64,000 nucleotides of DNA, from the NCBI GenBank assembly GCA_016432725.1, contig JACJDG010000003.1, positions 6,416,001 to 6,480,000 on the forward strand. Reading direction: 5' to 3'. A program made the position numbers and the translations under genes. Below are positions 1 through 13,000 of this stretch, piece by piece; the stretch's first letter is position 1, and each line of letters opens with the position of its first letter. The notes beneath the pieces were generated by a model. That model was given only the letters and a program-made list of their open reading frames with translations. It made no database searches and had not been told where the DNA came from. The DNA is from Streptomyces sp. DHE7-1. GTDB taxonomy: Bacteria; Actinomycetota; Actinomycetes; Streptomycetales; Streptomycetaceae.

Positions 1-3000
1 ACGGCGCCACCACACCCATCGTGCTGCAGGCCGCGCTGGCGGTGCTGCTGTCCCGGCTCGGCGCCGGCGACGACGTCACCATCGGATCGCCGATCGCGGG
101 CCGCACGGACACCGACCTCGACGACCTGATCGGCTTCTTCGTCAACAACTGGGTGCTGCGCGCCGACCTGTCGCGGCACTCCTCCTTCGCGGAACTGGTC
201 GACGGCGTCCGGGACAAGGCGCTGGCCGCCTACGCCCACCAGGACCTGCCCTTCGAACGACTGGTGGAACTGGTCAACCCGGAGCGGTCCACCGCCTACC
301 ACCCCTTGTTCCAGGTGATGTTCGTCTGGCACGACGGCCTCTGGCCCGAACTGGCTGCCCCCGCACTGACCTTCGAGCCGCACATGAACATGGCCGACGG
401 TCTCCAGGTCGCCAAGTTCGACCTCACCCTGACGCTGTCCTCGGCCGACGGCGGCGGATTCCGGGGCTTCCTGGAGTACGCGACGGACCTGTTCGACCGG
501 AGCACCGCCGAACGGCTGACCGCCCGCTTTCTCCGGGTCCTGGAACAGGTCCTCGCCACCCCGGCGAACGCGCTCACCACCGTCGAGATCCTGGGCCCGG
601 ACGAGCGACGGCTCGTGCTGACGGACTGGAACGACACGGCACGCGACGCCGAACCCCGCACCGTGCCCGAGGCGTTCGCCGCCCAGGTGGCCCGCACCCC
701 CGACGCCCCCGCCCTGACCGGGGAGGGCACCACTCTCACCTACCGGGAACTCGACGCCCGTTCGGACCGCCTCGCCGCCGCGCTGACCCGCTGGGGCGCC
801 GGACCGGAGACCCTGGTCGCACTCGCCGTACCCCGCTCGGCCGACCTGGTCGTCGCCCAGCTCGCGGTGCTCAAATCCGGCGCCGGATACCTGCCATTCG
901 ACGTCGAATACCCGCGCGAGCGCCTTGAGTTCGTGCTGGCCGACGCCCGGCCCGTCCTGGTCCTCGCCACACCGGAGTCCGCCGCCGCCGTACCACGGGC
1001 CGGCGTCGAGGTACGTACCCTGGACGAGTTCGGGGCCTCGGAAGGCACGGCCGCCACGGACCGGCCGGCCGTCGCGTCCAGCGCGCCCGGCACCGCTTAC
1101 GTCATGTACACCTCCGGATCGACGGGTGCACCCAAGGGCGTGGTCACCACCCACGAGGACATCGTCGCCCTCGCCACCGACCACCGGTTCGCCGGAGCGC
1201 ACCGCGTACTGGTCCACTCGTCCCCGGCCTTCGACGCCAGTACCTTCGAGATCTGGGTTCCGCTGCTCACCGGCGGCTGCGCCGTCGTGGCGCCCGCGGG
1301 CGGCGACCTGGACGCGCCGGCGCTGCGCGAGCTGGTGGCCACCCACGCCCTGACGGCCCTGTGGCTGTCGGTCGGACTGTTCGCCACCGTCGTCGACCAG
1401 GACCCGACCTGCCTCGCGGGGCTCTCCGCGCTGTGGGCGGGCGGCGACGCCCTGCCCCCCGCCACCCTGCGGCAGCTGTGGCGGCACTGCCCCGGCGTGC
1501 AGGTGACCAACGGCTACGGCCCCACCGAGACCACGACCTTCGCGGTCGCCCACGCCTTCACACCCGACGAGGACCTCTCCGCGGGCGTGCCGATCGGCCG
1601 GCCGCTGGACAACATGCGCGCCTACGTCCTCGACGGCGGCCTGCGCCCGGTACCGCCCGGCGTCGTCGGCGAACTCCACCTCGCAGGGGCCGGACTGGCC
1701 CGCGGGTACCTCCGCCGCCCAGGCCTCACCGCCGCCCGCTTCGTCGCCGACCCGTTCGGCGGGGGCGAGCGCCTCTACCGCACCGGTGACCTGGTCCGCT
1801 GGACCCGCTCCGGCGAACTCGTCTACGTCGGACGCAACGACGCCCAGGTGAAGGTACGCGGCTTCCGCGTCGAGCCCGGCGAGATCGAGTCCGCGCTCAC
1901 CGGCCACCCCGCCGTCGCACAGGCCGTCGTCCTGGCCCGCGAGACCGACGCCGTGAACGGCTCCAGGCAACTGGTGGCCTACCTGGTCCCCGACCCGGCC
2001 CACCCCACCGACGACCTCGCCGCCGGGGCCCGCGCCCACCTCACCGAACGGCTCCCCGAGTACATGGTCCCGGCGGCCTTCGTCCAACTGGAGCGCCTGC
2101 CCCTGACGGTGAACGGCAAGGTCGACCGCGCCGCCCTGCCCGCACCCCTGTTCACCGGAACGGACTACCGCGCCCCGCGGTCGGCCACGGAAGAACGCCT
2201 CACCGAACTGTTCGCCGAAGTACTGGAGGCCGGACAGGTCGGCGTCGACGACGACTTCTTCGCCCTCGGCGGCCATTCGCTGCGCGCGACCCGGCTGGTC
2301 GGAAAGGTCCGACGGGCCTTCGGAGCGGAAGTGCCGATCCGGGCCGTCTTCGACCACCCGACCGTGGCACGGTTCGCGGCCCACCTCGACTCGGCCGCGA
2401 AGGCCCGGCCCCGAGTCGCGGCCGCCCCGCGCCCCGAGCGGCTGCCGCTGTCCTTCGCGCAGAGCCGGCTGTGGTTCCTGTACCGCTTCGAGGGACCGTC
2501 GGTCACGTACAACATGCCGGTCGCCCTGCGACTGCGCGGCGCGCTCGACGTGGAAGTCCTCACCGCCGCCGTGCGCGACGTGGTGCTGCGGCACGAGAGC
2601 CTGCGCACGGTGATAGGCGAGGACGAGCGGGGCGTGGCGTTCCAGCGGATCCTGTCGCCGCAGGACGTGTCGGTCGAGGTCCCGGTCCGTGCGGTCACCG
2701 AAGACCGGGTCGCGGACGCGATCGCGGAGGCGGTGGCCCACCGTTTCGCGCTGGAGTCCGAGATCCCGATCCGGGTGAGCCTGCTCGCGGTCGGCCCCCG
2801 GGAACACGTGCTCGTCCTGCTCATGCACCACATCGCCGGCGACGGTGCGTCCATCGCCCCGCTGGCCCGCGACCTCACAACGGCCCACGAGGCGCGCGCG
2901 GCCGGCTCCGCCCCCGAGTGGGAGCCGCTGCCCGTCCAGTACGCCGACTACACGCTGTGGCAGCAGGAGTTGCTGGGAGACGTCTCCGACCCCGGCAGTC

Positions 3001-6000
3001 TCGCGGCACGGCAACTGGACTTCTGGCGCCGGGAACTGGCCGGCTCCCCGCAACCACTGGCCCTGCCCACCGACCGCCCTCGACCGGCCCTCCCCAGCTA
3101 CCGGGGCGACACCGTCGAGTTCCGCATCACGCCGGAACTCTCCGCCGCGGTGGCGAGACTGGCCCAGCAGCACGCCGCGACACCGCCGATCGTGCTCCAG
3201 GCCGCACTCGCCGTCCTGCTCTCCAAGCTGGGCGCCGGCGATGACGTCGTGATGGGCTCGCCGATCGCGGGCCGCACGGACGAGGACCTCAACGACCTCA
3301 TCGGGTACTTCGCCAACAACTGGGTGCTGCGGGTCGATCTGTCGGGAGACCGGTCGTTCGAGCAGGTCGTGGACCAGGTGCGGGACAAGGCGCTCGCCGC
3401 CTACGACAACCAGGATCTCCCCTTCGAGCGGCTGGTCGAGCTGCTCAACCCGGAGCGGTCCACGTCCTACCACCCGCTGTTCCAGGTCGCGTTCGTCTGG
3501 AACAAGGACGTGCTGCCCGCCACCACCTCGTCGGACCTCCAGGTGACGGTCGAACCCATCCCCAACGACACGTCGAAGTTCGACCTCACGGTCCGGCTCG
3601 TCGAGGACGACACGACGGACGGGGACGGGCTGCACGGCAGCCTCGAATTCGCCCTTGATCTCTTTGATCGTGGTGTGGCGGAGTTGTTGGTGGGGCGGTT
3701 TGTGCGGGTGTTGGAGCAGGTGGTGGGTGTGCCGGGGGTGTTGGTGCGGGGTGTGGATGTGTTGGGGGTGGGGAGCGGTCGCGGGTGGTGGAGGGTTGGA
3801 ACGGTTCGGGTTTTGTGGTGGGTGAGTTGTTGTTGTCGGATGTGTTCGAGGGGTGGGTGGCGCGGTCGCCGGAGGCGGTGGCGGTGGTTGCTGGTGGGGA
3901 GTCGTTGACGTATCGGGAGTTGGATGGTCGGGCGAACGCGTTGGCGTTCGAGTTGATCGGGTGTGGGGTGGGGCCGGATGTGGTGGTCGCGGTGGCGGCG
4001 GGGCGTTCGGTGGATCTGGTGGTGGGGTTGTTGGCGGTGGTGAAGGCGGGTGGTGCGTATTTGCCGGTGGATCCGCGGTATTCGGGGGCGCGGTTGGAGT
4101 ATGTGTTGGCGGATGCGGGTCCGTTGGTGGTGGTGACGGATCGGGTGACGGATGGGGTGTTGCCGGCGGTGGGGGTGCCGCGGGTGTATCTGGATGATGA
4201 GCGGTCTGTGGTGGAGCGGGCGCCGTCGGATGCGGATCGGGTGGGGTCTTTGTGTCCTGATCATTTGGCGTATGTGATTTATACGTCTGGTTCGACGGGT
4301 GTGCCCAAGGGTGTGCAGGTGTCGTTGCGGAGTGTGTGGTCGCTGTTCGCGGGGATGGGCAGTGGGGTGCGGGGTTCGGGTCGGGGATGTGTGGGCGTGG
4401 TGTCATTCGCAGGCGTTCGATTTCTCGGTGTGGGAGATGTGGGGTGCGTTGCTGCATGGGGGACGACGGTGTTGGTGCCGTGGGAGGTGGTGCGTTCGCC
4501 TGTTGATCTGTGGGGGGTGCTGGTCGAGCGTGGGGTGACGGTGTTGAGTCAGACGCCGGCGGCGTTCTATGCGCTGATCGACGCCCGTCCGCGGGAGGCT
4601 GTCGGGTCGGTCTTGCGGTTGGTGGTGCTGGGTGGTGAGGCGGTGGATCCGGCTCGTGTGCAGGGGTGGTGGGGGCGGGGGTGGATGCGCCGTCGGTGGT
4701 CAACATGTATGGGATCACTGAGACGACGGTGCATGTGACCCGGTTGGAGTTGGAGCCGGGTGTGGGGCTGGGTGGGGTGTCGCCGATCGGTGTTCCGTTG
4801 GCGAACACGCGGACGTATGTGTTGGATGCGTCGTTGTCGCCGGTGCCGCCGGGTGTGGTGGGTGAGTTGTATGTGGCGGGTCTTGGTGTGGCGCGGGGTT
4901 ATCGGGGGCGGTCGGGTTTGACGGCCCTGCGGTTCGTGGCTGATCCGTTCACTGCTGGTGGCCGGTTGTATCGGACGGGGGATCTGGCGCGCTGGACGGT
5001 GGATGGCGAGTTGGTCTATCTGGGTCGTAGTGATGATCAGGTGCAGTTGCGTGGGTTCCGGGTGGAGCCGGGTGAGATCGAGTCGGTGTTGGTGTCGCAT
5101 CCGGCGGTCGCGCAGGCCGTGGTCGTCGCTCGTTCCGATGACACCGACACCCCCGGTGTCACCGACACCACCAAACGACTCGTCGCCTACATCGTGCCCA
5201 AGCGGTCGGACGCCCCCGAGAAGGTCGCCACCAGCGGAGACACCATCGACGGCGTCCTCGAGTTCCACGGCGACATGGTCGTGGTGGACGGTGTCGTCAC
5301 CGATCACGTCGTGGCCGAGGTACGGAGCCACGCGGCGGAACGGCTCCCGGAGTACATGGTGCCGTCGGCTTTCGTGGTGTTGGACGGGTTGCCGTTGACG
5401 GTGAACGGCAAGGTCGACAAGGCCGCTCTTCCGGCGCCGGTGTTCTCCGGTGGCGCTTATCGTGCGCCTGCCTCTGCGGAGGAGGAGTTGCTGGCGGGTG
5501 TGTTCGCCGAGGTCCTCGGCGTGGACCGGGTCGGGGTGGACGACGACTTCTTCGCCCTGGGCGGGGACAGCATCCGCTCGATCCAGGTGGTGACCCAGGC
5601 CCGGCATGTGGGTCTGAGTGTCAGGGCGCGGGATGTCTTCGAGGCCCGTACCGTCGCCGGACTCGCTCTGCTGGCCGGCGCCGGTGGTGGTGCCGAGGAC
5701 CGTCCCGTGCTGGAGGAACTGCCCGGGGTGGGGTCGGTGAGGTGGGGCTGCTGCCGATCGGCCACTGGATGCTGGACCGGGAGGGTTCGCACGGTCGTTA
5801 CGGGCAGTGGATGGTGCTGGACCTGCCCGCGGGCATCGACCATGACGGTCTTGTCGCGACGTTGTCGGCGGTCGTGGACCGGCACGACATGTGGCGCTCC
5901 CGCCTGATCCCCGGACACGGCAACGGCAGCGGGGAGGAACCGAGGCTGGTCGTCGACGAGCCTGGATCCGTCGACATTTCGACTCTGCTGCATCGTGTCG

Positions 6001-9000
6001 TCTGCGACGGCGGCAGTGACGAGAAGGCGTGGGGCGGGCTGATCTCCTCGGAGCTGGACCGGGCCCTGGACCGTCTGGACCCGGCCGCCGGGACCATGCT
6101 GCAGTTCGTCTGGTTCACCCCGACCGGCACCGGCACCGGCACCGGTACCGGCGCTGACAAGGGCCGCCTTCTCGTCGTCGCTCACCACCTCGTCGTCGAC
6201 GGCGTCTCCTGGCGCATCCTCGTCCCGGACTTCGTGCAGGCATGGGCGGCCGTGCGAGAAGGCCGGGTGCCTGTGCTGCCCGAGGTCGGTACTTCGGTCC
6301 GGCGCTGGAGCGCGGCCCTGGCCGAGGAGTCCCGCCGACCGGCACGCGTCGCCGAACTCGACCAGTGGCGTGAAGTCCTCGCCCAGCCGGATCCGGTGCT
6401 CGGGACCAGGCCCCTGAACCCGTCGCTGGACACCACGGTCACGGCGGATCGGGTGCGGGTGCGGTTGTCCGCCGAGGTGACCGAGACGCTGCTGACGCGG
6501 CTGCCGGAGGTGTTCCGCTGCGGTCCGGACGACGCCCTGCTGACCGGGGTGGCGCTGGCCGTGGCGGCGTGGCGGCGGTCCCGGGGCGGTTCGCAGCAGT
6601 CGGTGCTCGTGAACATGGAGGGCCACGGCCGCGAGGAGGACGTGGTCCCGGGCGCGGATCTGTCGCGGACCGTCGGCTGGTTCACCACGCTCTACCCGGT
6701 GCGGGCCGACGTCGCCGGGATCGATCTCGACGACGCCTTCGCCGGCGGCCTCGCGGCAGGCCGGGCGGTCAAGGCGGTCAAGGAGCAGTTGCGGGCGGTC
6801 CCCGACAAGGGCATCGGCTACGGCCTGCTGCGCCACCTCAACCCCGACACCGCCCCCGCCCTTTCCCAGCTGCCCATCGGGCAGATCGGCTTCAACTACC
6901 TCGGCCGGTTCTCCGGCGACACCGACGCTCCGGTCGAGATCGGGGGCCAGGGATGGGCGCCGGTCTCCTTGTTCGACGACGTGTCCGCCGAGTTCGACGC
7001 CGACATGCCCATCACGCACACCCTCGACATCAACGCCGTCGTCACCGACTCCGCTCAAGGGCCGTCCCTCAGCGCGCTGTTCACGTTCGCCTCCGGAGCG
7101 CTGGCGCGGGAGGACGCCCAACGGCTCGCCGATCTGTGGGTGGAGGCCCTGACCGGACTCGCCCGGCATGCCACCACCGACGCCGCCGGCGGTCTCACAC
7201 CGTCCGACCTGGCGCTGGTCTCGCTGAGCCAGGCGGAGATCGAGACCATGGAAGTGCGGCACCGGGACCGTCGTCCGGTGGACGTCTGGCCGCTGACGCC
7301 CATGCAGTCCGGCCTGCTGTTCCACGCCATGCTGGCCGGGCAGGAGTACGACCCCTACCAGATGCAGTTCACGCTGCACCTGGACGGTCCGGTGGAGGCG
7401 GACCGTATGCGGGCCGCGGGGCAGGCGCTGCTGGACCGGTATCCGAACCTGCGCGTGGCCTTCGACTTCGCGGCGGACGGGGCGGCGGTGCAGGTCGTGC
7501 CGGACCGGGTCGAGCTGCCCTGGGCGGAGATCGACCTGCGGGACCTGCCCGAGGGCGAACGCGGCCGCAGACTGGAGGAGTTGCTGGCGGCCGACTCCCG
7601 TGCGCACTTCGACCCGGCGACGGCACCGCTGTTCCGGCTCACGCTGATCCGGATGGCCGAGCGCGGTTTCGAGCTGGTCGTGACCAGCCACCACCTGATG
7701 TTCGACGGCTGGTCGCTGCCTCTGGTCCTGCGGGATCTCATCGGGCTCTACGAGGATCGCGGGGACGCCTCGGCGCTGCCCCGGCCCCGGAACTACCGGG
7801 ACTTCCTGGTCTGGCGGTCGCGGCAGGACCGTGCCGTGTCCGCCCGCGCCTGGGCCGAGGAGCTCGCGGGCGTGACCGAGCCGACCCTGCTGGCACCGCA
7901 GGCGCGGGCCGCCGACACCGCCGGCGGCATCGGCCGCGCCGAGGTCGCGCTGTCCCCCGAGGGAGCGCGGGAGCTGGTGCGCCGCGCAGCCGACATGGGG
8001 GTGACGATCAACACCGTCGTCCAGGGCGCCTGGGCGATCCTGCTCGGTCAGCTGACCGCCCGCAACGACGTGCTGTTCGGCATGACGGTCTCCGGCCGGC
8101 CGCCGCAACTGGCCGGCGTCGACGAGATGCTCGGCCTGTTCATCAACACACTGCCGGTCCGCGCCCACTACAACCCCGGTGACTCGCTCACCAAGGTCAT
8201 GACGGACCTGCAGGGTCGGCAGACCGGGCTGCTCGACCATCACCACCACAGCCTGGCCGAGATCCAGGAGGGCACCGGACTGCGCACCCTGTTCGACAGC
8301 GTCGTGGTCTTCGAGTCCTACCCGTGGGACGGCGCGGGTGCCCAGGCGCTGTCCGACTCCGGTGTGACGATCAGCCGGTTCCGGTACTCGACGGGCACGC
8401 ACTACGCCATGACGCTGATGGCGGCGCCCGAGCCGCTGCGGATGTCGCTCCAGTACCAGCGCGGTGTGTTCGAACCGGCGGCCGTGGAGCGCATGGCGGA
8501 GCGGTACCTGCGGGTGCTGGAACAGATCATCGCCGACCCGGACGTCCCGGTCGCCACCGTGGAGGTGCTCACCGCCGCGGAGCGCGAGCTGCTGGAGCAG
8601 AAGCGGCCGGCGAGGTCAGCGGCGCCACGCGGAACGGTCGGGCACGACCCGTCCCTGCTGCCCGGTCTGTTCGAGGCCGCGGTGGCCGCGTCGCCCGAGG
8701 CGGTGGCCGTGCTCGACGACAGCCGGTCGCTGACCTATGCCGAGCTGGACGCACACGCCAACGCACTGGCCATGGAGCTGATCGAACTCGGCGCCCGTCC
8801 CGATCGCCCGGTGGCCGTGGCCGTCTCCGCGCGGCGGTCGGTGGAGTCGGTGGTGGCGCTGCTCGCGGTGTTCAAGGCCGGGGGCGCGTATCTGCCGCTG
8901 GAGACCGACGCGAGCCACGCCACCGCTCTGGCCGCCTGCGCCGACGCGGCGAACGGTGCCGGCCCGGTGGCCGTTCTCGCCGAGCGCGAAGCCGCGACCG

Positions 9001-9944
9001 CCCTGCCGGAACTGCCGGTCCCGTACCTGTACCTGGACGAGCCCCGGGCGGGAGTGGAGCGCGCGCCCGGGGACGCGGAACGGCGCCGGCCACTGCGGCC
9101 GCAGCACCTGGCCCTCGTCGCCGGTACGCCGGAGCCGAACCGCGCGTCGCTCGGCCGTACGGGGATCACCCATCACAACGTCACCGCTCTCGTGGCACGG
9201 CTGGCCGCCCAGCTCGGCATGGGGCCGGGCGTGCGGCTCCTGACCCGCACGCCCGCGAGCGTCGACGTAGCGACGGTGGAGGTGTTCACCGCGCTGTCCA
9301 CGGGCGCCACCCTCGACCTCACCGAGGACCCGGTGGGCACCCGCCCGGGCGGCCCCTGGACGAGGACCGTCCTCAGCGCGCGGCCCTCCCGCTTCACCGC
9401 GGTCCCCGGCGGCGCGACGGAGGACGTCGACACCGTCCTGTTCTCCGGTGAGCCGCTGCCGGCCGAGCTCGTCGCCAAGGTGAGGGCCGAGCTGCCGGGA
9501 ACACGGGTGCTCCACTGGTACGGGCACCCGGAGACCGGAACCGCCACCACCCTCACGATCCCGCACACCGAGGAGTGGACCGGCACCGGGTTCCCCCCGC
9601 TGGGCCTGCCGCTGCCGGATGTGCAGGCGCTGGTGCTGGGCCCCGGGTTCGCTCCGGTCCCGCCCCGGGTCACGGGCGAGCTGTACCTCGCCGGACCGGG
9701 CCTCGGCCGCGGTTACCTGGGCGCTCCAGGCCGGACGGCGGCCCGCTTCGTGGCGAACCCGTTCGATCCGGCCGGCGGCCGGATGTACCGCACCGGCGAC
9801 CTGGTCCGCCGCATGCGGACCGGTGAACTGGTCCACGTCGGCCGTATCGACGACCGCCCGACGGCCCCCGCCGCCGAGCCGAACGGCGCCGGGGCACCGG
9901 CGTCCGCACCGCCGGTGCCCGCGCCGGTGACCGAACAGCCGTAG
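1..9944 (+). CDS. NRPS subunit 1, 5'-partial: C-A-PCP-C-A-PCP-E-C-A(decayed)
   Basis: Multimodular peptide synthetase; the reading frame is open to the left edge, so the N-terminus is missing. Approximate nucleotide extents: C1 remnant 1-620, A1 660-2150, PCP1 2160-2400 (GGHSL), C2 2440-3650 (HHIAGDG), A2 3700-5440, PCP2 5460-5680 (GGDSI, typical before an epimerase), E 5745-7140 (HHLVVDG), C3 7275-8600 (HHLMFDG, D-accepting type after E), A3* 8650-9860, Ala/Pro tail. Reading specificity pockets against GrsA, A1 gives DAFWWGGTFK (Val-like) and A2 gives DFWSVGMVHK (Thr-like), so module 2 should deliver a D-residue. A3* keeps motifs A1, A2, A6 and A7 but lacks the TSGSTG loop and motifs A8-A10, and no PCP follows. 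Six single-base deletions are suspected in G runs near 3770, 4357, 4383, 4458, 4671 and 5725, and restoring them gives one protein. NRPS 2 starts 62 bp downstream, probably in the same transcript. Domain order is firm; substrate calls are tentative. Confidence 0.9.
3666..5185 (+). repeat. Duplicated adenylation-domain segment, copy 1
   Basis: This ~1.52-kb stretch is nearly identical to 11231-12751 in NRPS 2, apart from single-base length differences in homopolymers and a few substitutions. It spans the C-A linker and most of A2. Its codon use differs from both flanks: Leu is often TTG and third positions are often T, where the flanks use CTG/CTC and C. Similarity continues beyond the segment over the PCP and E domains at a lower level. 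Confidence 0.93.
6121..6158 (+). repeat. Hexanucleotide ACCGGC repeat coding Gly-Thr, short copy
   Basis: A tandem ACCGGC-type hexamer of about four units encodes alternating Thr-Gly inside the epimerase domain, just before the HHLVVDG active-site motif. The paralogous epimerase in NRPS 2 has about twice as many units at the same place. Confidence 0.85.
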
Positions 9945-10006
9945 CCAGGCAACGACAGGGCCCGAGGCGACCGCGCCGGGCCCATCGATCCTCGAGAGGT
10001 AATGTC

Positions 10007-13000
10007 ATGATCCCGTTGTCGTTCGCCCAGAGCCGGCTGTGGTTCCTGTACCGGTTCGAAGGTCCGTCGGTGACCTACAACCAGCCCGTCGTGCTTCGTC
10101 TGCGGGCCGATGTCGACGCCGGTGTGATGGCCCTTGCCGTGCGTGACGTCGTGCTGCGGCACGAGAGCCTGCGCACGGTGATCGGCGAGGACGAGCGGGG
10201 CGTGGCGTTCCAGCGGATCCTGTCGCCGCAGGACGTGTCGATAGAGGTCCCGACGCGGGCGGTCACCGAGGAACAGGTCGCGGACGCGATCGCGGAGGCG
10301 GTGGCCCACCGTTTCGCGCTGGAGTCCGAGATCCCGATCCGGGTGAGCCTGCTCGCGGTCGGACCGCAGGAGTACGTCCTGGTCATCCTGATGCACCACA
10401 TCGCCGGTGACGCCGCCTCCATGGCTCCGCTGGCCCGCGACCTGACGACGGCGTACGTGTTCCGGGCGCAGGGCCAGGAACCCGAGTGGGAGCCGCTGCC
10501 GGTCCAGTACGCCGACTACACGCTGTGGCAGCAGGAACTGCTCGGCGAGCTGGACGACCCGGAGAGCATCGCCGCCGCCCAGGTCGCCTACTGGCGCCGG
10601 GAACTGGCCGGCTCCCCGCAGCCCCTGACCCTGCCCACCGACCGGCAGCGCCCCGTGCACCGAAGCCACCGGGGCGAGACCGTCGAGTTCGCCGTCACGC
10701 CCGAACTGGCGTCCGGCATCGAGGCACTGGCCCGCAAGCACAACGCGACCGTGCCCATGGTGCTGCAGGCCGCGTACGCCGTCCTGCTCTCCAAGCTGGG
10801 CGCCGGCGATGACGTCGTGATGGGCTCGCCGATCGCGGGCCGCACGGACGAGGACCTCAACGACCTCATCGGCTTCTTCGTCAACAACTGGGTACTGCGG
10901 GTCGATCTGTCGGGGGACCGGTCGTTCGAGCAGGTCGTGGACCAGGTGCGGGACAAGGCGCTCGCCGCCTACGACAACCAGGACGTGCCGTTCGAGCGGC
11001 TGGTGGAACTGCTGAACCCGGAACGGTCCACGTCCTACCACCCTTTGTTCCAGGTCGCGTTCGTCTGGCAGAGCACCATCGCGACCCCGGACACGGTGGT
11101 CGAGATGCCCGGCCTGGAATGGTCGGTCGTACCCACGGAGAACCAGGTCGCCAAGTTCGACCTCAGCCTGATCATGGCCGAGGTCGGCGGGGAGTTCCGC
11201 GGCTACCTGGAGTACGCCCTCGATGTCTTCGATCGTGGTGTGGCGGAGTTGTTGGTGGGGCGGTTTGTGCGGGTGTTGGAGCAGGTGGTGGGTGTGCCGG
11301 GGGTGTTGGTGCGGGGTGTGGATGTGTTGGGGGTGGGGGAGCGGTCGCGGGTGGTGGAGGGTTGGAACGGTTCGGGTTTTGTGGTGGGTGAGTTGTTGTT
11401 GTCGGATGTGTTCGAGGGGTGGGTGGCGCGGTCGCCGGAGGCGGTGGCGGTGGTTGCTGGTGGGGAGTCGTTGACGTATCGGGAGTTGGATGGTCGGGCG
11501 AACGCGTTGGCGTTCGAGTTGATCGGGTGTGGGGTGGGGCCGGATGTGGTGGTCGCGGTGGCGGCGGGGCGTTCGGTGGATCTGGTGGTGGGGTTGTTGG
11601 CGGTGGTGAAGGCGGGTGGTGCGTATTTGCCGGTGGATCCGCGGTATTCGGGGGCGCGGTTGGAGTATGTGTTGGCGGATGCGGGTCCGTTGGTGGTGGT
11701 GACGGATCGGGTGACGGATGGGGTGTTGCCGGCGGTGGGGTGCCGCGGGTGTATCTGGATGATGAGCGGTCTGTGGTGGAGCGGGCGCCGTCGGATGCGG
11801 ATCGGGTGGGGTCTTTGTGTCCTGATCATTTGGCGTATGTGATTTATACGTCTGGTTCGACGGGTGTGCCCAAGGGTGTGCAGGTGTCGTTGCGGAGTGT
11901 GTGGTCGCTGTTCGCGGGGATGGGGCAGTGGGGTGCGGGGTTCGGGTCGGGGGATGTGTGGGCGTGGTGTCATTCGCAGGCGTTCGATTTCTCGGTGTGG
12001 GAGATGTGGGGTGCGTTGCTGCATGGGGGACGACGGTGTTGGTGCCGTGGGAGGTGGTGCGTTCGCCTGTTGATCTGTGGGGGGTGCTGGTCGAGCGTGG
12101 GGTGACGGTGTTGAGTCAGACGCCGGCGGCGTTCTATGCGCTGATCGACGCCCGTCCGCGGGAGGCTGTCGGGTCGGTGTTGCGGTTGGTGGTGCTGGGT
12201 GGTGAGGCGGTGGATCCGGCTCGTGTGCAGGGGTGGTGGGGGCGGGGGTGGATGCGGCGTCGGTGGTCAACATGTATGGGATCACTGAGACGACGGTGCA
12301 TGTGACCCGGTTGGAGTTGGAGCCGGGTGTGGGGCTGGGTGGGGTGTCGCCGATCGGTGTTCCGTTGGCGAACACGCGGACGTATGTGTTGGATGCGTCG
12401 TTGTCGCCGGTGCCGCCGGGTGTGGTGGGTGAGTTGTATGTGGCGGGTCTTGGTGTGGCGCGGGGTATCGGGGGCGGTCGGGTTTGACGGCCCTGCGGTT
12501 TGTGGCTGATCCGTTCACTGCTGGGGGCCGGTTGTATCGGACGGGGGATCTGGCTCGCTGGACGGTGGATGGGGAGTTGGTCTATCTGGGTCGTAGTGAT
12601 GATCAGGTGCAGTTGCGTGGGTTCCGGGTGGAGCCGGGTGAGATCGAGTCGGTGCTGGTGTCGCATCCGGCGGTCGCGCAGGCCGTGGTCGTCGCCCGTT
12701 CCGACGACACCGACACCCCCGGTGTCACCGACACCACCAAACGACTCGTCGGATACCTGGTCCTCGACGGCGCACAGGACACCGATGCCGTGACCGCCGA
12801 ACTCCGCGCCTTCGTGGGCTCGCGCCTGCCCGAGTACATGGTGCCGTCGGCGTTCGTGGTGTTGGACGGGTTGCCGTTGACGGTGAACGGCAAGGTCGAC
12901 AAGGCCGCTCTTCCGGCGCCGGTGTTCTCCGGTGGCGCTTATCGTGCGCCTGCCTCTGCGGAGGAGGAGTTGCTGGCGGGTGTGTTCGCCGAGGTCCTCG

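Noticed and set aside
3660..5730. Reading the broken A domain of NRPS 1 as several small genes or a pseudogene
   Set aside because: Each break is one base short in a homopolymer, and the paralogous copy has the base at most of the same places. All domain motifs reappear once frames are joined.
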